From an uncultured Faecalibacterium sp. (lineage in GTDB: Bacteria; Bacillota; Clostridia; Oscillospirales; Ruminococcaceae): 17,053 nt of DNA. Below are positions 5,864 to 13,157 of the stretch, piece by piece. The stretch covers positions 1 through 17,053 of the forward strand of contig UQGD01000039.1 in assembly GCA_900540455.1 (NCBI GenBank), given 5' to 3'. The first letter of the stretch is position 1. Each line of letters begins with the position of its first letter. The notes under the pieces are model-generated. The model did no database searches, was not told where the DNA came from, and was given only the letters and a program-made list of their open reading frames with translations. The position numbers and the translations under genes were made by a program.

Positions 5864-7636
5864 TCACTCGGCAGTGGACTGCCCTTGTTTTTGTTCTCTC
5901 ATCGACTGGAGATACCTTGTCAGTTCATCATTGGACATTTCCGCCGCTTTGCTTGCCTTGGGTGTGCCGCGGGCGATGCGGTCCAGATACAGCCGGATAT
6001 CCTCCGGTGTACAATTCACATCGCTGTATTGTGCCGCAAGACGGCTCAATTCATGCAGTGCTTCTTCGCTCAGGGTCTGGTGCAGCACCGCCAGGGTCAG
6101 ATCCTCGCTCCGGGCGGCCGTGTCCAGCATCGCCTGGTAGATCTGTTGGTGCAGCGGCATTAAAAACTGCTCTGGCTGCAGCCCTGCCTGTACCTGCGGC
6201 AGATACCTTGGCTCCCGCAGGACTGCTGCCAGCAGCCGCTGCTGTGCGCTGGCCACTCCCAAAGCCTGGCGGCCGCCGGCGCTGTATGGGACCTCGATGG
6301 TGTCCATCTCGCCCGAATGAAGGATGGCCCGGTTTTGCTCCCGTCTTTGCCTGCGCCCGACCTGTTGGCCGGCCTGCGCCAGCTGCGCCAAAATAGCAGA
6401 TTTAGAAATATCGGTCTGCTCGGCCAGCCGCCCTGCATAGACCTCCCTCTCGGTAGGGTTAGAACGCTGCGCCAGCATCTCCACGGCTTCCTTGACGTAT
6501 TGCAGCCGCTGGGAGTCCTCTTTCAGGTCGTATTTACGGCGCAGGTTTTCCAAACGGAAATCCAGCGCACTCCCCACGCCATCCAGCAGCGCCTGAAAAC
6601 GCTCAGGCCCATATTTTTTGATGTACTCGTCCGGGTCCTTTGCGCCCGGGATCTGAAGCACGCCTACCTTGACCGGGCTGGAGCGGAACAGCTCCAGGGA
6701 ACGGAGGGTCGCTTTCTGCCCCGCCTCATCCGAGTCGTAGCAAAGGATGACCTCCTCGGCATATTGGCTGATCAGACGCACCTGGTCGGGTGTCAGCGCC
6801 GTGCCGCAGGCACAAACGGCTGTATCGATCCCGGCCTGCTGCATGGTGATCACGTCCATATAGCCTTCGCACAGAACATACCGGCGGGCTGCACTGCGCT
6901 TTGCCAGCTGCAGGGCGAATACCGTATCGGATTTGTGGTAGACCAATGTTTCCGGGCTGTTGACGTATTTGGGCTTGGAGTCGTCCAGGACCCGGCCACC
7001 AAAGGCGATGACATTTCCGCGCAGGTCAAAGATCGGGGTGATGACACGCTTCCAGAACAAACAATAGATCCGGCCGGATTGGCTGCGCTTGAACAGACCG
7101 CTGGCGTCCAGCTCCTGCTGGTTATAGCCTTTGTCCCGCAGGTACTGGTACAGCGCCTGGCCATCGTCCGGCGCATATCCCAGACCAAATTTGACGATGG
7201 TCTTATCATCCAGCCCGCGTCTGCGCCAATAGGCCCGAGCCTGACGAGCTTCCTCCACAGTGGAATTCAGGCAGGCATGGAAAAACCGTGCCGCCTCCTT
7301 GTTCATAGAAAGGATGCGCCCCCGCAGCCGACCGGTCTTGTCGTCCTCCGTAGGGGCGGGCATCCCCGCCCGCTCTCCCAGCAGCTTGACTGCTTCTGTA
7401 TAGCTGATGTTGTCCATCTTCTGCATAAAGGAGACGGCACTGCCGCCCGCTCCGCAGCCAAAACAGTAAAAGCTCTGGGTGTCCGGGTAGACGTAGAAGG
7501 AAGGGGTCTTTTCACTATGGAACGGGCATAGCCCGCTGTACAGCCTACCCTTTCGTTTGAGCTGCACATAACTGCCCACCAGATCGACAATGTCTACCCG
7601 GCGGGTCAGTTCCTCAATATATTCATGTGGGATCAT
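5864..7636 (-). CDS. dnaG: DNA primase
   Basis: This 590-residue primase makes RNA primers at the replication fork with DnaB helicase. The N-terminal zinc-binding domain is complete (C37, H40, C58, C61 within GLCPFHSEKTPSF and SFYCFGCG). The catalytic core has RNAP-basic motif residues, and the TOPRIM fold has Glu257 (LCEGYMDV) and Asp301/Asp303 (CYDSDEAG), which bind metal. The C-terminal helicase-interaction region (about 450-590) is less conserved. Length is normal for Firmicutes (about 590-600). The ATG at 7634-7636 fits the family N-terminus (MIPHEYIEELTRRVDIVDLVG), although only a weak AGAGAAG lies upstream. The gene follows dgt after 60 bases and precedes rpoD, so the three are probably co-transcribed. 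Confidence 0.97.
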   Translation of the reverse strand: MIPHEYIEELTRRVDIVDLVGSYVQLKRKGRLYSGLCPFHSEKTPSFYVYPDTQSFYCFGCGAGGSAVSFMQKMDNISYTEAVKLLGERAGMPAPTEDDKTGRLRGRILSMNKEAARFFHACLNSTVEEARQARAYWRRRGLDDKTIVKFGLGYAPDDGQALYQYLRDKGYNQQELDASGLFKRSQSGRIYCLFWKRVITPIFDLRGNVIAFGGRVLDDSKPKYVNSPETLVYHKSDTVFALQLAKRSAARRYVLCEGYMDVITMQQAGIDTAVCACGTALTPDQVRLISQYAEEVILCYDSDEAGQKATLRSLELFRSSPVKVGVLQIPGAKDPDEYIKKYGPERFQALLDGVGSALDFRLENLRRKYDLKEDSQRLQYVKEAVEMLAQRSNPTEREVYAGRLAEQTDISKSAILAQLAQAGQQVGRRQRREQNRAILHSGEMDTIEVPYSAGGRQALGVASAQQRLLAAVLREPRYLPQVQAGLQPEQFLMPLHQQIYQAMLDTAARSEDLTLAVLHQTLSEEALHELSRLAAQYSDVNCTPEDIRLYLDRIARGTPKASKAAEMSNDELTRYLQSMREQKQGQSTAE

Positions 7637-7696
7637 GAGGTTTCAACTTCTCTCTGTTTCTCTTGAAATATCGGATGATTCATCCTCTTGCAATGC

Positions 7697-8695
7697 TCAC
7701 AGAACATGCCACTTCTGCGGTACGAACAGCTGTTCAAAGGTGCGGATGGCATATTCATCGCTCATTCCGCTGATGTAATCGGTCACAGCCCGATCCCGGC
7801 CTTCCTGATAGACAAGCTGCAGATAGAAATTGGACATCTGCTCCGGGTGGCTCAAATAGTATTCGTATAGTTCCCCGATCACCTTGTCCACCTTCCGCTC
7901 CTCCTGTTTTGCAGTGCGGTCGATATACACGGTATCGTACATAAAAGCCTTCAAGGCCAGAAATGCCTCTTGTTCCTGGCTGCCTGCCGCCACATCGCCC
8001 TGGCTGTTTTCCAGGATGCTGTTGATCATGGTGGTGATCCGCTGGGATTTGGAATGTCCCAGCACAGCGGTGCAGTCCTTTGGTAGAGCTTCCTCCGACA
8101 GCACCCCTGCCCGCACAGCGTCCTCGATATCGTGGTTGACAAATGCGATCTGATCGGCCATACGGACGATGCGTCCCTCCGGGGTGGCCGCCCAGGTGCC
8201 TTTGGTGTGGGTGATGATGCCATTGCGCACCTCCCAGCTGAGGTTGAGCCCTGCGCCGTCTTTTTCCAGCTTGTCCACCACCCGCAGGCTCTGGACATAA
8301 TGCTTAAAGCCGCCGGGGGTCAGCTGATCCAGTGCAGCCTCTCCGGCATGGCCAAACGGTGTATGCCCCAGGTCATGTGCCAGACTGATGGCTTCGGTCA
8401 GGTCTTCATTCAGACGCAGCCCCCGGGCAATGGTCCGGGCAATCTGGGCCACCTCCAGCGTATGGGTCAGCCGTGTACGGTAGAGATCCCCTTCCGGCGA
8501 GAGAAAGACCTGCGTCTTTTGTTTCAGCCGGCGGAATGCTTTGCAGTGGATGATCCGGTCCCGGTCCCGCTGGTATACCGGTCGGATCGGGTCTTGCGGC
8601 TCCGGTCTTGCGCGGCCGCGGCTGGCATCGCTGAAGCTGGCCCAGGGAGCCAATGTAAGCCGTTCGATCTGTTGTGTCTGCTCTCGCACATTCAT
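7697..8695 (-). CDS. dgt: dGTP triphosphohydrolase-like HD protein
   Basis: This 332-residue protein is of the deoxyguanosinetriphosphate triphosphohydrolase-like family, which hydrolyses dNTPs to deoxynucleoside and triphosphate. It contains the HD metal site: His78 (RLTHTLEV), His107-Asp108 (AHDLGHTPFGHAGE) and distal Asp181 (MADQIAF). The region around HTPFGH is highly typical. The length suits the short Gram-positive type (about 330). ATG 8693-8695 is chosen because GGGAGG lies 10 bases upstream. The frame is open further back to an ATG at 8794, but that start lacks a ribosome binding site and the extension does not resemble the family. dgt upstream of dnaG-rpoD is the standard clostridial order, linking dNTP pool control with replication and transcription. 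Confidence 0.94.
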   Translation of the reverse strand: MNVREQTQQIERLTLAPWASFSDASRGRARPEPQDPIRPVYQRDRDRIIHCKAFRRLKQKTQVFLSPEGDLYRTRLTHTLEVAQIARTIARGLRLNEDLTEAISLAHDLGHTPFGHAGEAALDQLTPGGFKHYVQSLRVVDKLEKDGAGLNLSWEVRNGIITHTKGTWAATPEGRIVRMADQIAFVNHDIEDAVRAGVLSEEALPKDCTAVLGHSKSQRITTMINSILENSQGDVAAGSQEQEAFLALKAFMYDTVYIDRTAKQEERKVDKVIGELYEYYLSHPEQMSNFYLQLVYQEGRDRAVTDYISGMSDEYAIRTFEQLFVPQKWHVL

Positions 8696-8810
8696 AGTAA
8701 GCTTCCCTCCCTTACTGGTTATGCGGTATATTTTGCGGCCGGAACAGGCCAGCCTTTTCTGTTCTGAGCACAGCTGCTCCGCACCAAAAAGCATATTCTG
8801 CTATAAAGCC

Positions 8811-8834
8811 TTATCCAAAGATAGCGTCCAGCAT
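8811..8834 (-). other. Possible short upstream ORF in the dgt leader (7 aa)
   Basis: ATG at 8832-8834 starts MLDAIFG and ends with TAA. AGGAGG (8847-8852) lies 12 bases upstream, which is a long spacing. It falls in the roughly 185-base leader between the dgt promoter and dgt. This may be chance. Confidence 0.2.
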
Positions 8835-8884
8835 TTCCGGGCAGTCCCTCCTGCTGGAGACAGGTTTTCTCCACGGATACCCTT

Positions 8885-8893
8885 ATTATAGCA
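8885..8893 (-). promoter_or_regulatory. Extended -10 promoter for dgt-dnaG-rpoD
   Basis: On the minus strand TGC-TATAAT gives a perfect extended -10 (TATAAT at 8885-8890). The -35 region (about 8908-8913, CCCCTT) is poor. It lies just after the YigZ gene and gives a leader of about 185 bases before the dgt ATG. Within 8696-8884 I see several short inverted repeats (for example GGAGA/TCTCC and GAACAG/CTGTTC) but no recognised riboswitch. Confidence 0.6.
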
Positions 8894-8940
8894 TAGTCCC
8901 CGGCTCGAAGGGGGATGTTTTATGTCGGCAGAGCACAAAA

Positions 8941-9561
8941 TCAGAACGGTGCATAGAAAGGCTCGGACACCTGCACCTGTCCGCTGCCCCGTGTCAGCTC
9001 CCGCAGCTGTTCCAGCAGCGGACCTTGTGTTCCCTCCGGCATCTGCCAGCGCAATGTGACCCGGTCCGTGAACAAGGGCTCGGCCATTTTTGCGCCCGAT
9101 GCCGTAATAAGCACTGCAGCCCGGTCATACAAGGAATAGTCCAGCTCTACGCACAGCTCTATCACGCTGCGCACTGTGACGACCTCCGCATTGGCCAGCG
9201 CCCGAGAGGTAGCGGTGGTATAGGCCCGCACCAGTCCCCCCGTACCCAGCAGCACCCCGCCAAAGTACCGGGTGATCACTACGATCAGGTCTGTAAGGCC
9301 GCTGTGCTGTAAGACCTCCAGTGCCGGTGTACCCGCTGTCTTGGCCGGCTCTCCATCATCCGAATAGCGCTCCCGGTGGTCGGCCCGGAGACGGTAGGCA
9401 TACACATTATGCCGTGCGGTACGGTTGGCTTGGCGCACCTGCTCCAAAAAGGCCAGGGCTGCCTCCTCGCTGTCTGCAAAGGAGAGCTGTGCAATAAAGC
9501 GGCTTTTCTTTTCTTCGTATTCTCCGGCAGCAGTGCCCCGGATCGTGCGGTAATCTTCCAC
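8941..9561 (-). CDS. YigZ/IMPACT family protein (UPF0029)
   Basis: This 206-residue cytoplasmic protein has the IMPACT N-terminal domain: ARHNVYAYRL, RYSDDGEPAKTAGTPAL, and VVITRYFGGVLLGTGGLVRAY (about residues 48-120). A smaller ferredoxin-fold-like C-terminal domain (about 137-200) follows, as in E. coli YigZ and Bacillus YvyE. The biochemical role is unsettled; the eukaryotic homologue IMPACT regulates Gcn2 and bacterial members may bind nucleic acid or the ribosome. Length is normal. The start is a GTG (9559-9561) with AAGGGAG about 6 bases upstream. It has its own promoter and probably forms a single-gene unit between the thiol operon and dgt. Confidence 0.92.
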   Translation of the reverse strand: MEDYRTIRGTAAGEYEEKKSRFIAQLSFADSEEAALAFLEQVRQANRTARHNVYAYRLRADHRERYSDDGEPAKTAGTPALEVLQHSGLTDLIVVITRYFGGVLLGTGGLVRAYTTATSRALANAEVVTVRSVIELCVELDYSLYDRAAVLITASGAKMAEPLFTDRVTLRWQMPEGTQGPLLEQLRELTRGSGQVQVSEPFYAPF

Positions 9562-9595
9562 GGGGATCTCCCTTCTTTTGGTATAGTCTGTTCAA

Positions 9596-9604
9596 AGTAT
9601 ACCA
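9596..9604 (-). promoter_or_regulatory. Promoter of the YigZ-family gene
   Basis: On the minus strand TATACT (9596-9601) has an upstream TG at the extended -10 position (ATGGTATACT). A weak TTGCGC lies 16 bases further upstream (9618-9623). It sits between the preceding terminator and the GTG start. Confidence 0.5.
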
Positions 9605-9666
9605 TAAACTATTCCTTGCGCAAAGCCCTGCCTTTATGCCGCCGGCGGCCCTGTTCCCGGCAGCAC

Positions 9667-9702
9667 AAAAGCCGCCCTCCGTACAAGCGGAAAGCGGCTT
9701 TT
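9667..9702 (-). terminator. Terminator after the TlpA-like gene
   Basis: On the minus strand AAAAGCCGC pairs with GCGGCTTTT, with an inner CCG/CGG pairing and a short T-run. It lies about 30 bases past the thioredoxin stop codon. The symmetric A and T runs let it act in both directions. Confidence 0.75.
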
Positions 9703-9732
9703 CAAAGCTGCGGCGGCAATGGACCAGTCTGG

Positions 9733-10287
9733 TCATTCACCACGGATCATCTCGATGCCCTTTTGCAGGGTCTCTTGGTCGATCGCTCCATTGGCGCGGG
9801 CGATCGCATAGCCCTCTGCATCTATAAAATAGGTGGACGGCAGCGCATACACCCCGTAGGCGGCAGCGGCCTCTCCCTGTGTATCATAGACCATCGGCAG
9901 CACATAACCCTTATCCGCCAAAAACTCCCAGGCGGTGAGCATCGTCTCCCGTGAGCCGTCTGTAACATTGACCATCAGGAACTGAACTTCCTCCCCCAGC
10001 TGCTGATATACGGCATCAAAATCCGGCATCTCACGCTGACAGGGCCCGCACCAGCTGGCCCAGAAATTCAGCACCACCGGAGTTCCCCGATAGTCCGATA
10101 AACGCACTGCGGCACCCTGACTGTCATAAACCGTAAAATCCGGCGCAAGGTTTTTGGGTCCGCTGTTGGACTGCCCCAGCTGCTGCGCACCCATTCCGCC
10201 GCTCAGCCGTGTATACAGCACACCGGCCAACCCCAAAACGGCCAGCAGCGCCAGTGCCGCCCAAAGCAGCTTCTTTTTTTGACTCAT
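9733..10287 (-). CDS. TlpA-like membrane-anchored thioredoxin
   Basis: The 184-residue protein has an N-terminal signal anchor (basic MSQKKK, then a hydrophobic stretch at about 7-25) and a TlpA/ResA-type thioredoxin domain outside the membrane. The active site is WCGPC in NFWASWCGPCQREMPDF, and the cis-proline loop is ALPSTYFID. Such proteins reduce disulfides of extracytoplasmic proteins and are themselves recharged by CcdA. ATG 10285-10287 is chosen because AAGGAG lies 10 bases upstream; an ATG seven codons earlier would place that Shine-Dalgarno inside the coding region. It begins 33 bases after ccdA ends, so they form one transcript. No methionine sulfoxide reductase or cytochrome c gene is nearby, so the final substrate is unknown. 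Confidence 0.92.
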   Translation of the reverse strand: MSQKKKLLWAALALLAVLGLAGVLYTRLSGGMGAQQLGQSNSGPKNLAPDFTVYDSQGAAVRLSDYRGTPVVLNFWASWCGPCQREMPDFDAVYQQLGEEVQFLMVNVTDGSRETMLTAWEFLADKGYVLPMVYDTQGEAAAAYGVYALPSTYFIDAEGYAIARANGAIDQETLQKGIEMIRGE

Positions 10288-10320
10288 AGGTCCATTTCTC
10301 CTTTGCATTGAACCAGGCCA

Positions 10321-10980
10321 TTAGCCCAGCAGGGCAAGCATCCGCCCTAACGTGCCGGTAGCCATCAATATACCCGTCAGGATCAGCAGTCCGCCGCTGA
10401 TCCCATTGATGAGTTTATAGTGCTGTTTGACCCAGTCCAGTGCCGAACGCAGGCTGTCGATCAGCACCGCACTCAGAATAAACGGGACACCCAGCCCCAG
10501 GGAGTAGACCAGCAGCATCCCCATACCCTGCAGAACATGGCCCTGCTGCGAGGCCAGCATCAGTGCCGAGCCCAAAAAAGCTCCGACACAAGGGGTCCAC
10601 CCCACCGAGAACACCGCCCCAAATACCGCAGACTGCCAGAACCCACCGCCCTGAGGGGCGCGGGCTGCACTGCCGTGGAAAAGATCCAGGTGCAGCACAC
10701 CCAAAAAATTCAAGCCAAACAGGATCACAACGCCGCCGCAGACCAGGTTGACCAGTGTCTGATACTGACGCAGAAGTCCGCCCAGCGTCCCCGCCAGGGC
10801 ACCCAATGCCACAAATACAGCGGTAAATCCAGCCACAAAGCCCAGCGCCCCGGCCAAGGTGCGGCGGGTGGTGCGGGGTCCGCCTGCTGCAAAATAGGAC
10901 AGATACACCGGCAGCATCGGCAAAAGACACGGGGAAAGAAAGGTAACGACCCCCTCCAGAAAAGCGATCACATATTGCAT
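10321..10980 (-). CDS. ccdA: CcdA thiol-disulfide transmembrane transporter
   Basis: This 219-residue, six-TM protein carries electrons across the membrane from cytoplasmic thioredoxin to extracytoplasmic thioredoxin-like partners. The two hallmark cysteines are in TFLSPCLLPMLP (TM1, near residue 17) and GWTPCVGAFLG (TM4). The short CcdA length (no DsbD alpha or gamma domain) matches the Gram-positive type. ATG 10978-10980 has GGAGG 9 bases upstream; the open frame extends further back but runs through the overlapping upstream gene. The start overlaps the end of the DUF6132-like gene by 13 bases, suggesting translational coupling. The downstream TlpA-like protein is the likely electron acceptor. 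Confidence 0.93.
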   Translation of the reverse strand: MQYVIAFLEGVVTFLSPCLLPMLPVYLSYFAAGGPRTTRRTLAGALGFVAGFTAVFVALGALAGTLGGLLRQYQTLVNLVCGGVVILFGLNFLGVLHLDLFHGSAARAPQGGGFWQSAVFGAVFSVGWTPCVGAFLGSALMLASQQGHVLQGMGMLLVYSLGLGVPFILSAVLIDSLRSALDWVKQHYKLINGISGGLLILTGILMATGTLGRMLALLG

Positions 10981-11180
10981 CCGTCTTTGCCTCCACAATT
11001 CCCGATCCCAGACAGGAGCCAGCCCATCAGCCCCATATACGCCATTGAGGCAAAAGGATTTGCCGTAATCATGCAGGTGCCGGTGGAGCAGCCCACCAGC
11101 GCATAATATGCAAGTCCAACTGCTGCCCCAGCCAAGGTGAACAGTAACGGACGCAGCCAATTTTCAGGCAGTCTTTTCAT
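10968..11180 (-). CDS. DUF6132-like small membrane protein (70 aa)
   Basis: The protein has two hydrophobic segments (about 11-29 and 44-58). Between them is GCSTGTCMITANP, with cysteines at about positions 31 and 36, and there are two more cysteines near the C-terminus (GNCGGKDGCNM). This matches my memory of the DUF6132 family pattern (GC-x-x-G-x-C-x-I-x-x-NP), whose function is unknown; the match is from recall. ATG 11178-11180 has AAGGAG 8 bases upstream. Its last codons overlap the ccdA start. The position before ccdA and after two rhodanese-containing genes suggests a thiol or sulfur role in the membrane, perhaps as a Cys-pair relay. That is inference. Confidence 0.8.
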   Translation of the reverse strand: MKRLPENWLRPLLFTLAGAAVGLAYYALVGCSTGTCMITANPFASMAYMGLMGWLLSGIGNCGGKDGCNM

Positions 11181-11193
11181 ATAAAAGTCTCCT

Positions 11194-11454
11194 TTATTCC
11201 GCTCCTCTTTTTTTCAGGGAGAGATAGATGCCGTCAGTATACCGGAGCCGGGCGTCGGCCGTCTGTGACAGCGTCACATTGACCGTTCCATCAAAGTCTG
11301 TGCCGCCTGGCGGATGACGGAAAGCTTATTCTGCACCGGCTGCTGCGGAGTCCGCTCCTGCGCTGCTCACACCGCAGCTGCCAGCAAAGGCCGCCCGCTG
11401 GAGCAAAGCTCCGCAGGCGACCGTGGTTCCGATTATTTTTTGTGCGGCGGACAA
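11194..11454 (-). pseudogene. Small reading frame interrupted by an in-frame UAA
   Basis: I do not recognise the product. A TTG (11452-11454) begins 2 bases after the preceding stop codon with GGAGG 7 bases upstream. It reads 42 residues, starting MSAAQKIIGTTVACGALL and ending in an Ala/Ser-rich stretch, then meets TAA at 11326-11328. The same frame continues after this stop for 43 more protein-like codons (DFDGTVNVTLSQTADARLRY, ending LSLKKRGAE). It ends in TAA at 11194-11196, which directly abuts the AAGGAG of the next gene. Both ends therefore fit operon packing, as if one gene of about 86 codons had gained a stop codon. Another frame (ending LSVIRQAAQTLMERSM) is also open between about 11275 and 11365, so a frameshift is an alternative. 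A signal-peptide-like N-terminus is possible. Confidence 0.35.
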
Positions 11455-11456
11455 GT

Positions 11457-13157
11457 TCAGTCCTCCGGAAGGTCCATTCCGCAGGAGGCTGCCCGGGCTG
11501 TCAAGCAGGCATCCCGAACGACTGCCGCATAAAAGCGGTATCCACCCGCCAGGTGCGAACATTCAAACCCGCTGCCTTTCAGGATGCGGCTGGCGATATA
11601 GCTGCGCAGACCGCTCTGACAAACCAGATAGACCGGTTTTGTTCTATCCAGCTGTTCCAGATGCTCCCGCAGCTGGTCCACCGGCAGATTGATAAACCCA
11701 TCGATGTGGCCCGCAGCATATTCTGCTTGGGTGCGGACGTCCACCAGCTGGACGCTGCCATCCCGGGGCAGGGCCGGCTCATCCTCTGCTCTCCACTGCT
11801 GTACCAGCCCCTGATCCAGGTCCTCTGCCATAAAGCCTGCCATATTCACGGGGTCTTTTGCGGAGGAATAAGGCGGCGCATAGGCCAGATCCAGTTCCTT
11901 GAGCTGCGGTGCAGTCATTCCTGCATGGATCGCTGTGGCCAGCACATCAATGCGTTTGTCTACACCTTCATACCCCACGATCTGTGCCCCAAGCACCCGC
12001 AGCGTAGGCTTATCATAGACCAGCTTCATAGTCATCAGCCGTCCGCCGGGGTAATACCCCGCATGGCTCATGGGAGACAAGATCACGGCTTCCGGATCAA
12101 AGCCTGCATTGCGAGCGTTCTTTTCATTGACGCCAGTGGCGGCGGCCGTCATAGAAAACACCTTGACCACCGAGCTGCCCTGAGAGCCGGTATAGCGGCT
12201 GTTTATCCCACAGATATTATCCGCAATGATGCGCCCCTGCTTGTTGGCAGGACCCGCCAGCGAGATCAATGCGTCCTGACCGGTAACGGCATGCCGTACC
12301 TGGACGGCATCCCCCGCTGCATAGACGTCCGGGACGGAGGTCTCCAGCCGGTCATTGACGAGGATGCTATCCTTGATACCCAGTGCCAGCCCGGCAGATT
12401 TTGCCAATGCGGTATCCGGTGTGACCCCGATGGCCAGCACTACCATATCCGCCTGGAGCGAGGGCCCATCCTTACGCAGGACCTCTACCCCACGATTGGT
12501 GGGGGCAAACCCTTCCACGGTAGAACCCAAAGCCAGTTGGACCCCATGGCGGCGCATCTCTGCATGGAGCAAGGCGGCCATATCTGCATCAAAGGGGTTC
12601 ATCAGCTGCTTAGGCCGCTGCACGATGGTGACTTCCATACCCAGCTCCCGCAGATTTTCTGCCAGTTCCAGACCGATAAAGCCGCCGCCTGCCAGCACCG
12701 CCGAGCGGGGTTTGTTTTTTTGAACAAATTCCTTGATGCGGAAGGTATCCTCTACCGTACGCAGTGTGAACACCCGTTCCAGACCGACACCCGGCAGCCG
12801 GGGCTGGGTAGGTCTTGCACCCGGAGCGAGGATCAGTTTATCATAACTTTCCTCAAATGTGCGGCCGGTGGCAAGATCTGTGACCGACACTGTCTTTCGC
12901 TCCGGGTGGAGAGCAGTCACTTCATGCCGGACACGGACCTGCACCCGGAAACGGGCAAAAAACTGCTCCGGGGTCTGCAGGGTCAGCGCCTCCGGGTCGG
13001 TGATCACATCCCCGATATAATACGGCAGGCCGCAGTTGGCATAGGAGATATACCCTGAGCGCTCAAAGATCAGGATCTCGGCCTGTTCATCCAAACGACG
13101 CAGCCGGGCTGCTGCGGTTGCACCTGCGGCCACACCGCCCACGATCACGACCTTCAT
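11457..13157 (-). CDS. CoA-disulfide reductase with fused rhodanese domain (CoADR-Rhd)
   Basis: The 566-residue flavoprotein has an N-terminal FAD-binding fold (VVIVGGVAAGATAAARLRR, 3-21), the single redox-active Cys42 in SYANCGLPYYIG, an NAD(P)H-binding fold (AGGGFIGLELAENL, about 155-170), a second FAD motif (VYAAGDAV), a dimerisation domain (to about 450), and a C-terminal rhodanese domain (about 465-556) with active Cys513 in CQSGLRS. Family members reduce CoA disulfide or CoA persulfide and polysulfides, yielding sulfide. A tail with further cysteines (C551, C559) follows. ATG 13155-13157 overlaps the TGA of the upstream rhodanese (ATGA), so translation is coupled. Location is cytoplasmic. 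The family is clear; the physiological substrate (CoA-SS-CoA, CoA-SSH or polysulfide) is not. Confidence 0.93.
   Translation of the reverse strand: MKVVIVGGVAAGATAAARLRRLDEQAEILIFERSGYISYANCGLPYYIGDVITDPEALTLQTPEQFFARFRVQVRVRHEVTALHPERKTVSVTDLATGRTFEESYDKLILAPGARPTQPRLPGVGLERVFTLRTVEDTFRIKEFVQKNKPRSAVLAGGGFIGLELAENLRELGMEVTIVQRPKQLMNPFDADMAALLHAEMRRHGVQLALGSTVEGFAPTNRGVEVLRKDGPSLQADMVVLAIGVTPDTALAKSAGLALGIKDSILVNDRLETSVPDVYAAGDAVQVRHAVTGQDALISLAGPANKQGRIIADNICGINSRYTGSQGSSVVKVFSMTAAATGVNEKNARNAGFDPEAVILSPMSHAGYYPGGRLMTMKLVYDKPTLRVLGAQIVGYEGVDKRIDVLATAIHAGMTAPQLKELDLAYAPPYSSAKDPVNMAGFMAEDLDQGLVQQWRAEDEPALPRDGSVQLVDVRTQAEYAAGHIDGFINLPVDQLREHLEQLDRTKPVYLVCQSGLRSYIASRILKGSGFECSHLAGGYRFYAAVVRDACLTARAASCGMDLPED

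Noticed and set aside
6317..7531. 404-codon plus-strand open frame opposite dnaG
   Set aside because: Antisense to zinc and TOPRIM motifs of primase; no ribosome binding site or domain of its own.
7633..7683. 16-codon frame ending in an ATGA overlap with dnaG
   Set aside because: The only Shine-Dalgarno-like bases (AAGAGG) directly touch its ATG, too close for normal initiation; probably chance in the dgt-dnaG gap.
9638..9649. GC palindrome GCCGCCGGCGGC between the thioredoxin terminator and the YigZ promoter
   Set aside because: No T-run and no matching second site; it may be a remnant of a terminator stem and supports no function by itself.
11442..13058. 538-codon plus-strand open frame opposite the CoADR-rhodanese gene
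   Set aside because: It is antisense to a fully recognisable flavoprotein, and its product is rich in His, Gln, Cys and Arg with no domain; long antisense frames are expected from the GC-rich codon use here.
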